Below the pieces are notes generated by a model that did not search any database, was not told the origin of the DNA, and saw only the letters and a program-made list of their open reading frames with translations. This document shows, piece by piece, positions 25,073-34,169 of a DNA stretch of 49,406 nucleotides. Every line of letters starts with the position of its first letter. Position 1 is the stretch's first letter. Source of the DNA: Candidatus Margulisiibacteriota bacterium (GTDB lineage Bacteria; Margulisbacteria; WOR-1; O2-12-FULL-45-9; XYB2-FULL-48-7); the NCBI GenBank assembly GCA_018822365.1, contig JAHJKL010000059.1, positions 1-49,406 of the forward strand, given 5' to 3'. The position numbers and the translations under genes were made by a program.

Positions 25073-25947
25073 CAGCCTGCCACCGCCGCTTTCCAGTTGA
25101 AGGGAAGGAGGATTTTTTCGTCGTCCTCTTTCAGCCCGTCCAGCCGGTCCTTTATCCTAGAAAATTCATTCAGATATCGGGCGGAAGCAACCAGTTCTCT
25201 AAGATTGTCCAGCCCGTCAACTCCGACGACTACCCGGTCAACCGAACTGTTGGCCAGCGCAAAATTAAGCAACATTGAAGGCAGTGGGATACTGGATTCC
25301 TCCGCCAACCGTCGGAGCGCGGCAATTTTACCTTTAACCGGCAAAAAATAACCGCCAAGTTCGCTGGCCGGCTTAAAAAGCAAGCCCTGAAGGAAGACCG
25401 ACCGGACATGGAGTTCGATCTGGCGGTCTTTCAACCTCCGGAAATAGGGCTCGAACCTCCGGTCAAAAACACTGTATGGGACCTGAACAAGATCACATTC
25501 CAAATCGTTATCCAAGATAAGGTCCAGGTCGGCCGGATAATAAAGGGAAAAGCCAATTTTATTGATTTTCCCTTCTTTTTTCAGCTCCTTAAGCAATTCC
25601 AGGCGCAGGGGCGCTTCTTTGTAAGTATTAATATTATGGAAAAGATATCCGTAAAAAGAGCCGATATTAAGTTTTTCAAGCGAGGCATTGACTATTTCTT
25701 TAAGGTCCGTCAATAGCTCTCCGGGCAACTTGGAAACTACCCGGTATTTATTTTTATTCAGCTTTAGGAATTCGCCCAGAATATTTTCGCTCTCGCCGTA
25801 AGCAGTCGCAGTATCAAGCGTGTCAATGCCGCTCCGCGCCGCTTCATCAAGGATAGCAAACGCTTCCTTTGACGGGATTTTCCCTCGAAGATTGTTTATG
25901 CCGTAATCCATTCCGAATTGGGCAGTTCCAAGCGCGATCTTGTTCAT
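25072..25947 (-). CDS. Aldo/keto reductase
   Basis: 291 aa, (beta/alpha)8 aldo/keto reductase. The tetrad is visible: Asp in DTATAYG, Tyr in the same segment, Lys in SKLPG and His in LFHNI. ALGTAQFGMDYGI at the start is typical of members found in sugar clusters. It would reduce a carbonyl with NADPH. It sits between pseC and pseG and overlaps both, so it is probably tied to the pseudaminic-type pathway, though the six core Pse steps do not need it. It may make a variant (reduced or deoxy) sugar or an acyl precursor. Confidence 0.9.
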   Translation of the reverse strand: MNKIALGTAQFGMDYGINNLRGKIPSKEAFAILDEAARSGIDTLDTATAYGESENILGEFLKLNKNKYRVVSKLPGELLTDLKEIVNASLEKLNIGSFYGYLFHNINTYKEAPLRLELLKELKKEGKINKIGFSLYYPADLDLILDNDLECDLVQVPYSVFDRRFEPYFRRLKDRQIELHVRSVFLQGLLFKPASELGGYFLPVKGKIAALRRLAEESSIPLPSMLLNFALANSSVDRVVVGVDGLDNLRELVASARYLNEFSRIKDRLDGLKEDDEKILLPFNWKAAVAG

Positions 25948-27080
25948 TTTGCCATGACCTCTTTGACTTTGCTGATCACATAGTCAACTTCCTCGTCCTT
26001 CAGGCGGGGATAAAGCGGCAGCGTGATCGCCGACTCATAATAATTTTCCGCCTGCGGGCATTCATTTTGCGCATATCCCAGTTTCCGGTAATAAGGCTGG
26101 CGGTAGACCGGTATGTAATGAACGTTCACCCCAATCCCGACTTTACGGAGGGAATCGAAACGTTCGCGCCGATCCCCCTTGACCATGACCGGATAAATAT
26201 GCCAGGCCGAACGACAACCGGGCTTTTCCTGAATAGTCGCCAAGCCGGGAATAATTTTAAACGCAGCCTGATAACGGGCGACGATCTCCCGCCGCCGAGC
26301 GACAAATTGGTCGAGCTTTTTCAATTGGCTGATCCCCAGCGCCGACTGAAAATCAGTCAGCCGATAGTTAAAGCCGAGTGCCTGCATTTCATAAACCCAA
26401 GGGCCTGGATCTTTTTCGGCGAGAAGTTGCGGATCGCGAGTAATGCCATGGGTACGGAAAGTTTTTAGTTTCTGCGCGAACTCCTTATTGTTAGTCAAAA
26501 CCATCCCCCCCTCGCCGGTGGTGATATGTTTGACCGCATGAAAGCTAAGGATGGTCATGTCCGAATACTGACCGGCACCGATCTTTTCCCCCTGATAATC
26601 GGCGCCCAAAGCGTGACAAGCATCTTCGATCACTATTAAATTCCGTTCTTTAGCCAGCTTAGAAAGCGCCACCAGGTCGCAGGGTTGACCGGCAAAATGG
26701 ACCGGGAGCAAAACTTTGGTCTTAGCGGTCAGCCGAACGGCAACGGCGGCCGGGTCAAGATTTATGGTCTGGGGATCAATATCGGCAAAGACCGGTTTAG
26801 CGCCGCAATAAAGGATGGCGTTGGCGGAAGCGACAAACGTGATCGGAGAAGTTATCGCCTCATCCCCAGCTATAAGCCCTGCGGCAAAACAAGCTCCGTG
26901 CAAGGCGGAAGTCCCGGAGTTAAACGCGACCGCGTATTTAGCGCCGCAATAAGCGGCGACAGCGGCCTCAAATTGATCGACAAGCGGCCCTTGCGTCAAA
27001 TGGCTGGAGCGGAGAGCCGCCGCAACCGCTTGAATATCTTCTTCGTCGATCCACTGAGTCGCGTAGGGAATTGTCTTCAT
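25944..27080 (-). CDS. pseC: UDP-4-amino-4,6-dideoxy-N-acetyl-beta-L-altrosamine transaminase
   Basis: 378 aa DegT/DnrJ/EryC1 PLP aminotransferase. The PseC-type N-terminus (IPYATQWIDEEDIQAV, then LTQGPLVDQFE), NSGTSAL, IEDACHALGA and SFHAVKHITTGEGG are seen; Lys184 is the Schiff-base lysine. PseC transfers an amino group from glutamate to C4 of the PseB product. PseB and PseC genes are usually adjacent, but here pseB lies at 37810-38802, with a 10.7-kb cassette between them. The gene overlaps both neighbours by 4 bases. Confidence 0.92.
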   Translation of the reverse strand: MKTIPYATQWIDEEDIQAVAAALRSSHLTQGPLVDQFEAAVAAYCGAKYAVAFNSGTSALHGACFAAGLIAGDEAITSPITFVASANAILYCGAKPVFADIDPQTINLDPAAVAVRLTAKTKVLLPVHFAGQPCDLVALSKLAKERNLIVIEDACHALGADYQGEKIGAGQYSDMTILSFHAVKHITTGEGGMVLTNNKEFAQKLKTFRTHGITRDPQLLAEKDPGPWVYEMQALGFNYRLTDFQSALGISQLKKLDQFVARRREIVARYQAAFKIIPGLATIQEKPGCRSAWHIYPVMVKGDRRERFDSLRKVGIGVNVHYIPVYRQPYYRKLGYAQNECPQAENYYESAITLPLYPRLKDEEVDYVISKVKEVMAK

Positions 27081-28105
27081 GGTTTTAAAATAACCTTTAA
27101 TAATGGATCTTTAGCTTTCCCGGACTTACCGTCTTTCATTTCCGCAAGCGTCGCCGCCCCTTTCGACAGCGGAACCTTGCGGCTAAGCAAATTATTCACG
27201 CGCACCGTTCCCCCGAAAGCCGCCAAAACCTCCGGCCATTCGTCAATCCTTGAATTCCAAGTCCCCAAGATCTTGATCTCCTTACGCAATAACGAGGAAA
27301 CTAATGCCTGCGGCAATTTTAACTCTCCGCTAATGTTGCCAAGCAATAAAACCGTGCCTTCCCGCCGAACAACCTTGAGGGCCAATTCGATCAATTGGGG
27401 GGAACCGGTCGCTTCGACAATATAACGATAACCCCCATCGCTAAGGGATAACAGTTCGGCGACAGCGTTAGTTTCTGACTTAACCGGCCGCAAACCGTTT
27501 TCTTCGGCGATTTTCAGTTTACTAGCGTGCCGATCAACGATATCAACCTCGCCACAACCGGCAAACTTCAACCACTGGCCAGCCAGATTGCCAATTGGAC
27601 CGGCGCCAAAAACAAGCCCCTTAGCCGATCCTTGAATATCTAATTTTTTAACCCCGTGCAGGGCGACCGCCGCCGGTTCAACTAAAACGGCCGCATCAAA
27701 ATCGACATTATCCGGGATTTTCACCAAATTCGTTTCCGGTACCGCTAAATATTCGGCGAAGCCCCCGTCCCTTCTCGACCCAAAATAATCATATTTAACG
27801 CACAATTGAAAATTACCGTCCCGACAATAAGAACAATTATTACAAGCCAAAATCGGATAAACGGCGACCCGATCACCAACCCGAAAGTCTCTAACTCCGG
27901 CCGCCATTTCCCTTATTGTGCCCACTATTTCATGCCCCATAATCAACGGGGTGCGATAGGCCCCGCCATAAAACGCGCGCGCGATATCGGACGAACATAC
28001 TCCAGCCGCTTCAACCTTGATCAAGCATTCGCCATTGCTTATTTGAGGAGAATCAACCTCCGACTGTTCCAAACAACCATTTTCTCTTAAAACTAAGGCT
28101 TTCAT
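27077..28105 (-). CDS. Zinc-dependent alcohol/polyol dehydrogenase (MDR family)
   Basis: 342 aa medium-chain dehydrogenase. Catalytic-zinc ligands are in GVCSSDIAR and MGHEIVG, the structural-zinc lobe has CNNCSYC with a fourth Cys 8 residues on (QLC), and the NAD loop is VFGAGPIGNL. It resembles polyol-phosphate or sorbitol-type dehydrogenases. It forms a pair with the GT-C gene upstream (overlap ATGA), and an analogous pair exists at 34871-37797. Substrate unknown; a sugar or polyol phosphate is likely. Confidence 0.88.
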   Translation of the reverse strand: MKALVLRENGCLEQSEVDSPQISNGECLIKVEAAGVCSSDIARAFYGGAYRTPLIMGHEIVGTIREMAAGVRDFRVGDRVAVYPILACNNCSYCRDGNFQLCVKYDYFGSRRDGGFAEYLAVPETNLVKIPDNVDFDAAVLVEPAAVALHGVKKLDIQGSAKGLVFGAGPIGNLAGQWLKFAGCGEVDIVDRHASKLKIAEENGLRPVKSETNAVAELLSLSDGGYRYIVEATGSPQLIELALKVVRREGTVLLLGNISGELKLPQALVSSLLRKEIKILGTWNSRIDEWPEVLAAFGGTVRVNNLLSRKVPLSKGAATLAEMKDGKSGKAKDPLLKVILKP

Positions 28106-29988
28106 TTATATTTCATCCTGTAGACTTTATAACCTTTGCCGCTATCCATCACCGCTTCCACGTATGGTCTTAATTTCTTGTTTATCCCCCTATCGGATTG
28201 TATAACCATAACCTTGTTTTCCCGAGCAGCCCTTGCCAGGTCAAACTCTTTAAATACTTTTAGTAAGTATTGGCGGTATTCGGCCCGTTTCTCGTAATTA
28301 CCCCGAAAATCGCCGTGATAAACAAACCAATAGCCAAGAAAGCTAAAAAGAGCGTCGTCGTAAATAACCTGGCCGTTCGGAAGCTTATGCATTTTATCCC
28401 CGACTTCCTTCAAATCCACGTTAGAACTCATATATTGAAGCAGTTTGTTTTCGTCCCAGTCAAATATCTTAATATACATGACCACTTTCTCTACCAAATC
28501 ATTCGAGCTTCTCCTGGCAATAAATCCCGGAATAAAAAGGGTCGCGTTTTTCCCTTCCAGCGGGATCATATAATTAACCGCGAGATCGCTCGAAACGATC
28601 GTTTCATCTAAACGAGCGTATTTGCTTAAGCTTAAGTATCGACTTTCCACGCCTTTCATAATTGGGGCAGTCCGTACAATCTGATAATCATACAATCCTA
28701 TATTCTGTAATATGGTCACAAATATTGCTCCAATTAAACCAATAATAAGAACAATTTTTATCAATAAGCAAAGATAATTCCGTTTCTTTCCCGGTAAAAC
28801 ACAACCGGCCAAAACAAGAGGAATTAAGTTTAAGTGCTGCAAATACATATAAATTCTAATATAAAAATGATCAGGCTGGACAAATCGACCAAGCAGTAAA
28901 TGCAAATTTACAGTAAACAAATAAGTGACCAACAATAAGACCAGAATCTTGCTTCTATCTATCAACTCTCGCAGGTTGACGCCGCGTAGCCAGGCAACGA
29001 TCAAGGTGGCAAAATACGTTAGGGCCATGAACACAACCCACGTCAGGCTTAAGATTAAGCCGCGTTCCCTGCCGACCCAGCCGACTTTCATGGAAAATTC
29101 TTTGCCTATTTCGTCAATAAACACAAATTGGCTGAATAAGAAAGGCAAAATGACCGCTGATATGGAAGCCAAGAGCAGGCTATTCATGACCAAAGCTTCA
29201 ACTAACAAATTCTTTAAACTTTTTTTAGTTCCCCCCATGATCACCAAGAGATTGACAAGCAAACCGGCAAAGACCACGCCAAAAACAAAATTAAAGATAT
29301 AAACATAAATGTTAAGTCCCCATAACATCCCTACCAGCAAGGCGGTCTTCTTTTTCAGCGGCTGGGAAAACAGGTGAATTGTTATCCATAAAGTCAAAGC
29401 AAAAAAAACAAAACTTAAGCTGGGATAGGGTATTTTGGTCATTTCCAATGGCACTGTCGCCTGGCTGATAAATTTAGGCATATTGCCAATCGTCCCCCAG
29501 CCAAAAATAGGAAAAGGAAACGCAGCCCCAACTGTTCCAAGAAACACCAAAATAGAGCTGAAATATCTGTCCAGCCACCGGCGCGCGATCAAATAAAGAA
29601 AAAACATCGAAAACAACGGGAGGCCAGCCCTCATGAACAGGATATAATGGTCCAAATTGCCCAAACAGATAACTTTTAAGCAAAAACCCATTACCCAGAT
29701 GGTCAAAAATGGGGACGAACTAAAAACGCTCTGGCGCAAAGAAAAGAACGGATCCGCGGGGAACAGATTGCCCAGCGAAACCTGCCGCGCCCATGGAGTA
29801 TATAGATATACCGATTCCCAGGTCTGGCAATCGGTATTCGAGACTGGATATAAATGCGGCCAGCCGGAGAATAACAGGGTCAGAATATCCTTCAGTCCCA
29901 ATAACAACCCGGCGATCACCAGTAAAACGACGAAAAAGAGGTTCGCCCCGATCCAGTTAATAACGAGCGCCGGATAATCTCTTTTCAT
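28102..29988 (-). CDS. GT-C-like multi-pass membrane protein (copy 1)
   Basis: 628 aa: about ten hydrophobic helices in residues 10-438, then a soluble, presumably periplasmic domain of about 190 residues. It shares segments with the 35905-37797 protein: WPHLY, YTPxA, NLFPA, DPFF, GLN-x-YVY-x-FNF and LLGRFVQP. The layout (large first periplasmic loop with acidic residues, many helices, C-terminal soluble domain) fits GT-C transferases that use polyprenyl-phosphate sugars. The preceding gene, a GtrB-GtrA fusion, could make and flip exactly such a donor, and the two genes overlap by ATGA. No family name can be given with confidence. Confidence 0.75.
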   Translation of the reverse strand: MKRDYPALVINWIGANLFFVVLLVIAGLLLGLKDILTLLFSGWPHLYPVSNTDCQTWESVYLYTPWARQVSLGNLFPADPFFSLRQSVFSSSPFLTIWVMGFCLKVICLGNLDHYILFMRAGLPLFSMFFLYLIARRWLDRYFSSILVFLGTVGAAFPFPIFGWGTIGNMPKFISQATVPLEMTKIPYPSLSFVFFALTLWITIHLFSQPLKKKTALLVGMLWGLNIYVYIFNFVFGVVFAGLLVNLLVIMGGTKKSLKNLLVEALVMNSLLLASISAVILPFLFSQFVFIDEIGKEFSMKVGWVGRERGLILSLTWVVFMALTYFATLIVAWLRGVNLRELIDRSKILVLLLVTYLFTVNLHLLLGRFVQPDHFYIRIYMYLQHLNLIPLVLAGCVLPGKKRNYLCLLIKIVLIIGLIGAIFVTILQNIGLYDYQIVRTAPIMKGVESRYLSLSKYARLDETIVSSDLAVNYMIPLEGKNATLFIPGFIARRSSNDLVEKVVMYIKIFDWDENKLLQYMSSNVDLKEVGDKMHKLPNGQVIYDDALFSFLGYWFVYHGDFRGNYEKRAEYRQYLLKVFKEFDLARAARENKVMVIQSDRGINKKLRPYVEAVMDSGKGYKVYRMKYK

Positions 29989-31091
29989 CGTTTAAATACC
30001 CACCATTTGGCCCCAGAATAATTGATGAGCGTCGTTAAAACCAGCACGATCAACTGCGATACTTCCGGGATAATGGAAAAGCTTTCGGTCAAAGCGTAGA
30101 TCGCCAGCACATTCGTGCCCAAAGAAATGAGGTTAAGAATAAAATATTTGAGCAGCTGGCCGGCCGCGCCCCCGCCATCGGCTCGGAAAGTCCAGCGCCG
30201 GTTGAAATAGAAACCGCTCACCATCCCCATTAAGTAGCCGATCGTAGACGCCAGCACATAATAAAAGGCGAAATACTTGTATAAAGCGTAAAAGGCCGCG
30301 TAAGTTATCGCCGTGTTAAGCCCGCCGACCAGAATGAATTTGCTAAATTGCTGGAACGGATTATTCTGGTCCTTGATGTTCTGTAGCGCTAAAAAGCAGA
30401 TATTCCGCAAATAGCCAAAGATCGTTCGATATTTCGAGAATAATGAATTTGCCCATTTTGATTCACCGTGGAGTCTGGTTCCAAAATCGACCGGAAAGGT
30501 TTTGATCGCCAACCCCTGCTGCTTCGCTTTATACATCACAAACACATCAAAGGAAAAGTCGACCGGCGCGCCTTTCAGGCTGGCCAGGAAACCCCGGGAG
30601 AATAATTTCGGCTGACCGTTGATATCCTCCAGCTCGTAGCCTAAAAGTAGCGAAGATATTTCCCCCAGGGCGCGGGTCAGGACTTGCTGGTCCTCGCGCC
30701 GATTGACGCGTAACCCCTTGATCAGGACCCGGTCCAGCGCCAAGTGGTTGTCCTTCATCAGCTGGAACGCCCGGAAAACATCCTCGGGCGGAGTTTGGAT
30801 GTCCGCGTGCGAATAAGCCAGGACTTTCCCGTTCGCCGCGTCAAGGCCCGTCATGATCCCGTGACCGTACCCGATATTTCGCTCGATCCTGACGCTCCGG
30901 GCAAAACGGTTCTCTTCTTTTGCCAACAGCGCCCGCAAGACCGCCGCGGAATCATCGGTGGAACCGTTATCGACCAAGATCAGTTCAAAATCGTACCGGC
31001 CGGCGAACGCTCTTAATCGGTCCAGGATCAGCGGCAGATTTCGGCTTTCGTTGTAACAGGGTAGCACTATGGAAAGTTCGATCCCTACCAT
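29985..31091 (-). CDS. GT2 polyprenyl-phosphate sugar transferase fused to GtrA
   Basis: 368 aa. Residues 1 to about 240 are a DPM1/GtrB-type GT2: SIVLPCYNESRNL, LVDNGSTDDSA and SHADIQTPPED (metal and acceptor region). Residues about 248-368 form a GtrA domain with four hydrophobic helices, starting FSKFILVGGLNTAITY. GtrB loads a sugar onto undecaprenyl phosphate, and GtrA is thought to flip it. With the GT-C gene that follows, this makes a GtrA/GtrB/GT-C module fused into two genes, able to decorate the glycan on the outer face of the inner membrane. It overlaps the upstream gene by 7 bases. Confidence 0.92.
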   Translation of the reverse strand: MVGIELSIVLPCYNESRNLPLILDRLRAFAGRYDFELILVDNGSTDDSAAVLRALLAKEENRFARSVRIERNIGYGHGIMTGLDAANGKVLAYSHADIQTPPEDVFRAFQLMKDNHLALDRVLIKGLRVNRREDQQVLTRALGEISSLLLGYELEDINGQPKLFSRGFLASLKGAPVDFSFDVFVMYKAKQQGLAIKTFPVDFGTRLHGESKWANSLFSKYRTIFGYLRNICFLALQNIKDQNNPFQQFSKFILVGGLNTAITYAAFYALYKYFAFYYVLASTIGYLMGMVSGFYFNRRWTFRADGGGAAGQLLKYFILNLISLGTNVLAIYALTESFSIIPEVSQLIVLVLTTLINYSGAKWWVFKR

Positions 31092-31903
31092 TTTACTTTC
31101 CCATATTTCGAATATTGAGCGGCATAATCGAAATCCTCCAAACGATCGAAATATTCTTCCCAGTATTGAAAAAGCTTCAGTTCGAAAGGCGTCCCGAACG
31201 AAATGAAGCGCTCAACTTCGAACACAACGACTTTCTTGCCGTCTTCGATCAGCTGGTTTATGCTCGTTCCAACATAGAATTCATTGTTCACCCTAATGTT
31301 CTTGACGATCATTTTTTTAGCGCCGGCCAGAAAAGCCTCTGACCGCCGGAAATAAAAAGAACCGACCACCGCCGGGTCTTTTTCCGGCTGGTCGGAAACT
31401 GTCTTTTTTTCTACGACCTCCACAACTCGGCCATCTTTGACCCGGCAATAAGCGTAGGCCAGCGGGTTCTTCTTAACCGCCAGCGGGTTCTTAAATGTCC
31501 AGATGATGACATCAACGGTCGGATCATCGAGCAAGCGCTGGTACGCGGGGTGATCGTAAACAACCTGATAGTCGCAGGAGGAAATAAAGAGCGCTTCGTC
31601 CGGACGCATCCGGTCTTCAGCCAAAAGACAGGTACAGGCCTGCCCCTGCGTAATCTGATCGACGGTGATAATACCGACTTCCATCGCCGTGGAGGAAAAA
31701 TTATCGAGTAGCACCTGTTTCAACGGATAACGTTGCAGGTGCTCGCTGTTACAGATAAATATCCAGCGGTCGGCCCGGGGGAACGAGCGACTGGCAGTTA
31801 TGACCATCGGCTGGCCCAGCACCGGAACCATCGGCTTCGGACCCCGAAACCCCACTTCCTGGAACCGTTTGCCACCGCCAGCCATCGGGATAAGGTTAAG
31901 CAT
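31085..31903 (-). CDS. Sugar/polyol-phosphate nucleotidyltransferase
   Basis: About 272 aa from ATG 31903, with GAGGT upstream and an 8-base overlap with the preceding gene; a TTG at 31909 is also in frame. The NTP-transferase signature is IPMAGGGKRF...GPKPMVPVLG, with SSCDYQV near the metal site. The enzyme couples NTP to a phosphorylated sugar or polyol. It is tandem to a related enzyme; both end in a segment of form F-x-x-(W/F)GTP-x-(D/E)-L, then aromatic W-x-x-YF. Neither clearly matches RmlA or GalU, and the nearest feel is the short nucleotidyltransferases of capsule clusters. Confidence 0.85.
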   Translation of the reverse strand: MLNLIPMAGGGKRFQEVGFRGPKPMVPVLGQPMVITASRSFPRADRWIFICNSEHLQRYPLKQVLLDNFSSTAMEVGIITVDQITQGQACTCLLAEDRMRPDEALFISSCDYQVVYDHPAYQRLLDDPTVDVIIWTFKNPLAVKKNPLAYAYCRVKDGRVVEVVEKKTVSDQPEKDPAVVGSFYFRRSEAFLAGAKKMIVKNIRVNNEFYVGTSINQLIEDGKKVVVFEVERFISFGTPFELKLFQYWEEYFDRLEDFDYAAQYSKYGKVKW

Positions 31904-32684
31904 TTTCAACCTCGTATTTCATGATCCGGTTCGCGTGGTCCTTGAAATAACCAGACCAGAATAGATATTGTTCCAGGTCTTCCGGCGTTCCCCAGCAAAT
32001 GAACTTGTCGACTTCGTGCAAACAGACCTTTTTCCCGTCCCGGACCATGGGATTGAACACCAGACTGACGTAATATTCGCCGGCAACCTTTTCCTCGCCC
32101 TTAATGATCAGGTTCGCGTAATGCTGATAGGTCGACCAGCGGTCGAAATAGTAGATCCCGACCGAAGCATGTTCCTGGACGCGATTATCGGTGAACGATC
32201 TTTTCTCCCGCAATTCCAGCAACTCGCCGCCCTCGTTGCCCCGGAGATAGCAATAATTCGTGTCGCCGTAAGACGCGGGATGGAAGCCACGGAAGACCGG
32301 GATCCCTCCATCGTAGTTTTGCGCTTTCATCAGGAAGGCCTTGTAATTCCAGTGAACAAAAAAATCACAGTAGGAAATAATGACTTCTTCATCAGTGGCA
32401 AGATAGGGATCCGCGGCTAGGGAGGAATAGACCGGACCCAGCTCGTGCGCGGGGATCCCGATGACACGGCCATGCGGCACGACCGTCCTTAACCTGGCGT
32501 AATGTCGTTCGTTTTTCAATTGCTCCTCGTTGCAGACAAAAATAAATTCGTCATTGGGCGAGAACATCTGACAGACGTATTCGATCATCATCTTCCCGTC
32601 GATCATGATGAACGGCTTGGGGTCGTTATAGCCGATCGCTTTGAACCGCCGGGAATGACCCGCCATGGGGATGACGATCTTCAT
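31896..32684 (-). CDS. Sugar/polyol-phosphate nucleotidyltransferase, tandem paralogue
   Basis: 262 aa from ATG 32684 (ATGA overlap with the GDPD-like stop); GTG 32690 is an alternative. The signature is IVIPMAGHSRRF...NDPKPFIMIDG, with ISYCDFFV and the terminal FICWGTPEDLEQ. It is the same subfamily as the next gene, with clear divergence in the middle third. Two nucleotidyltransferases in a row suggest either two different activated building blocks or a heteromeric enzyme. Substrate candidates are phosphates made by the neighbouring epimerase, isomerase and dehydrogenase. Confidence 0.85.
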   Translation of the reverse strand: MKIVIPMAGHSRRFKAIGYNDPKPFIMIDGKMMIEYVCQMFSPNDEFIFVCNEEQLKNERHYARLRTVVPHGRVIGIPAHELGPVYSSLAADPYLATDEEVIISYCDFFVHWNYKAFLMKAQNYDGGIPVFRGFHPASYGDTNYCYLRGNEGGELLELREKRSFTDNRVQEHASVGIYYFDRWSTYQHYANLIIKGEEKVAGEYYVSLVFNPMVRDGKKVCLHEVDKFICWGTPEDLEQYLFWSGYFKDHANRIMKYEVENA

Positions 32685-33253
32685 TGCCACGCTTCCCAGT
32701 CATCCGCGCAGACGGCGTCAAGCTCCATCTGGCCGATCATTTTCCGGTATTCTTTGATCTGGGCCGGCCGGCCCAGCAGGTCGGGAGAGACTAGGCAGAT
32801 CTTAAAATGTTCCTTCAGGCGGACGTAAATTTCCGGTGTCAGCGGTAGCCGGGAAAAACAATCGACCCAGACCCAGTCGCATTTCCCTTTCATCGCGAGA
32901 CAGGTCTCCAGTGATTCGTACTCCGAAAACCGCACGGCATTTTTAACGAAACCTTTCCCGGCCATCTTAACGATAAAGGGAAAGCTCACGTCCAGGAAAA
33001 AGTAATCCTTGATCTCATACTTTTTGATCAGTTCCAGGATACGATCCTCGATCCCCTCTGTTTTCACGTTCAGGATCAACAGCTTATGCCGGTAATGGGA
33101 AAGAAAGGCATCCAGTTCTTCGCCTTCCCCCCAGGGATCATGGTGCAGGATCAGCTTCCGGTCGTTATTTCGAATGTCGATCTCGATCCCGAATTCCGGC
33201 CCGATCGCCTGGAGTTCGGCGACCGTATTTATCTGGTGTCGTACGATTATCAT
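32681..33253 (-). CDS. GDPD-like TIM-barrel protein, short form
   Basis: 190 aa, shorter than usual glycerophosphodiester phosphodiesterases (about 240). Seen: RHQINTV at the start, EIDIRNNDRKLILHHDP (the metal-binding E-x-D and H-D segment), and LNVKTEG in place of the usual E-x-K strand. The chemistry would be phosphodiester cleavage or a related reaction. In this cassette it might process a nucleotide-diphospho-polyol or a phosphodiester-linked substituent. GGTGA precedes ATG 33253. The altered E-x-K strand leaves doubt about activity. Confidence 0.7.
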   Translation of the reverse strand: MIIVRHQINTVAELQAIGPEFGIEIDIRNNDRKLILHHDPWGEGEELDAFLSHYRHKLLILNVKTEGIEDRILELIKKYEIKDYFFLDVSFPFIVKMAGKGFVKNAVRFSEYESLETCLAMKGKCDWVWVDCFSRLPLTPEIYVRLKEHFKICLVSPDLLGRPAQIKEYRKMIGQMELDAVCADDWEAWQ

Positions 33254-33254
33254 G

Positions 33255-34169
33255 TTATTTCACCGCGACAAAGGGCTGCCAGTACTTGACCGACGTCCGC
33301 AAGTCCCGTAGCACCCGGCTTTCATATGGCTCTCGTTCCCGGAAACTTAACTCCAGCAAAAGCAAAACGTCGCGCGCTCCCGAATCATTGATGGCGCGGA
33401 GCACTTTTTGCGGCTTGATCTTCCCCGCTTTATTCTTATCCGGAAGGAACGGCCAGTGCCCTCCTTTATCGATCAGGCTTTGTTTGATGTGGATCAACGG
33501 CGCGTCCCTGCCGAATTCGGCGATCCAGGCATAAGGATCGGTATCCCGGGGATCGCGCGAGGCGACATCCCCATGGTCCACGTCCAGGCACAGTCTAATC
33601 GGCAAGGCTGACCCATCGTTCACGGCCAGCTGGATCCGCCTCGTTTCCGCAATCGTCTCGCCCATTTCTCTCGGAATGGACATCGGCTCCCAGGTCAGGT
33701 ATTTTAACCCCTGCTTTTTGGCGTAGGCCGCGATCGACTGCCAGTGCTCCACGCAACGAGCAAATACTTCCCGCCGTCTGGTGGCGTTATCCATCGTCGG
33801 CACGCTGAAGATCCCAAAATGGCTTCCCAGGCTTTCCGCTTCCAGCGCTACGGAGATATCGACGAACCGCTTGAACCACCCCAGCCAGTACTTCGCTATT
33901 TTTTCGTCGGGATGGGCCAAGTGATTGACGCGAGTAAAGGCGCCGGTAAAGGTGTGAGCTACCACCACGCTGTTCTTCCGACATTCGTGACGGATCTTTT
34001 TTATCTGACTGGCGACTATTTTATCCGGCAGAGAGGGATTGATAAGATCAGCTGTCAACTGCACGTATTTGAGGCCTAATTCCCGGCCGACCACTCTTGT
34101 CCAGTCTTCCGGCGCCGAATAGCGGTTGAGCGCAAACCCGGTATTTATTCCCAGCTTGATGTCAGCCAT
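33255..34169 (-). CDS. Sugar phosphate isomerase/epimerase-like TIM barrel
   Basis: 304 aa AP-endonuclease-2-type barrel: KLGINTGFALNRY, VVAHTFTGAF, SLGSHFGIF, LTWEPMSIPREMG (metal-ligand Glu), CLDVDHGDV, LIHIKQS and LLLELSFRERE (final Glu). The family isomerises or epimerises ketoses, inosose or tetrulose phosphates. It overlaps the epimerase stop by 8 bases, so the two probably act on the same sugar phosphate. It begins with GAGGT before ATG 34169. The precise substrate is not evident. Confidence 0.8.
   Translation of the reverse strand: MADIKLGINTGFALNRYSAPEDWTRVVGRELGLKYVQLTADLINPSLPDKIVASQIKKIRHECRKNSVVVAHTFTGAFTRVNHLAHPDEKIAKYWLGWFKRFVDISVALEAESLGSHFGIFSVPTMDNATRRREVFARCVEHWQSIAAYAKKQGLKYLTWEPMSIPREMGETIAETRRIQLAVNDGSALPIRLCLDVDHGDVASRDPRDTDPYAWIAEFGRDAPLIHIKQSLIDKGGHWPFLPDKNKAGKIKPQKVLRAINDSGARDVLLLLELSFREREPYESRVLRDLRTSVKYWQPFVAVK

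Noticed and set aside
16578-27080. Legionaminic acid pathway
   Set aside because: A PseB-type inverting dehydratase, PseG and PseC are present. No LegB-type dehydratase or NeuC-like hydrolysing epimerase is seen.
27077-28105. Naming the zinc dehydrogenases tarJ or gatD
   Set aside because: Only general MDR motifs are visible; neither substrate can be told from sequence, so no symbol is given.
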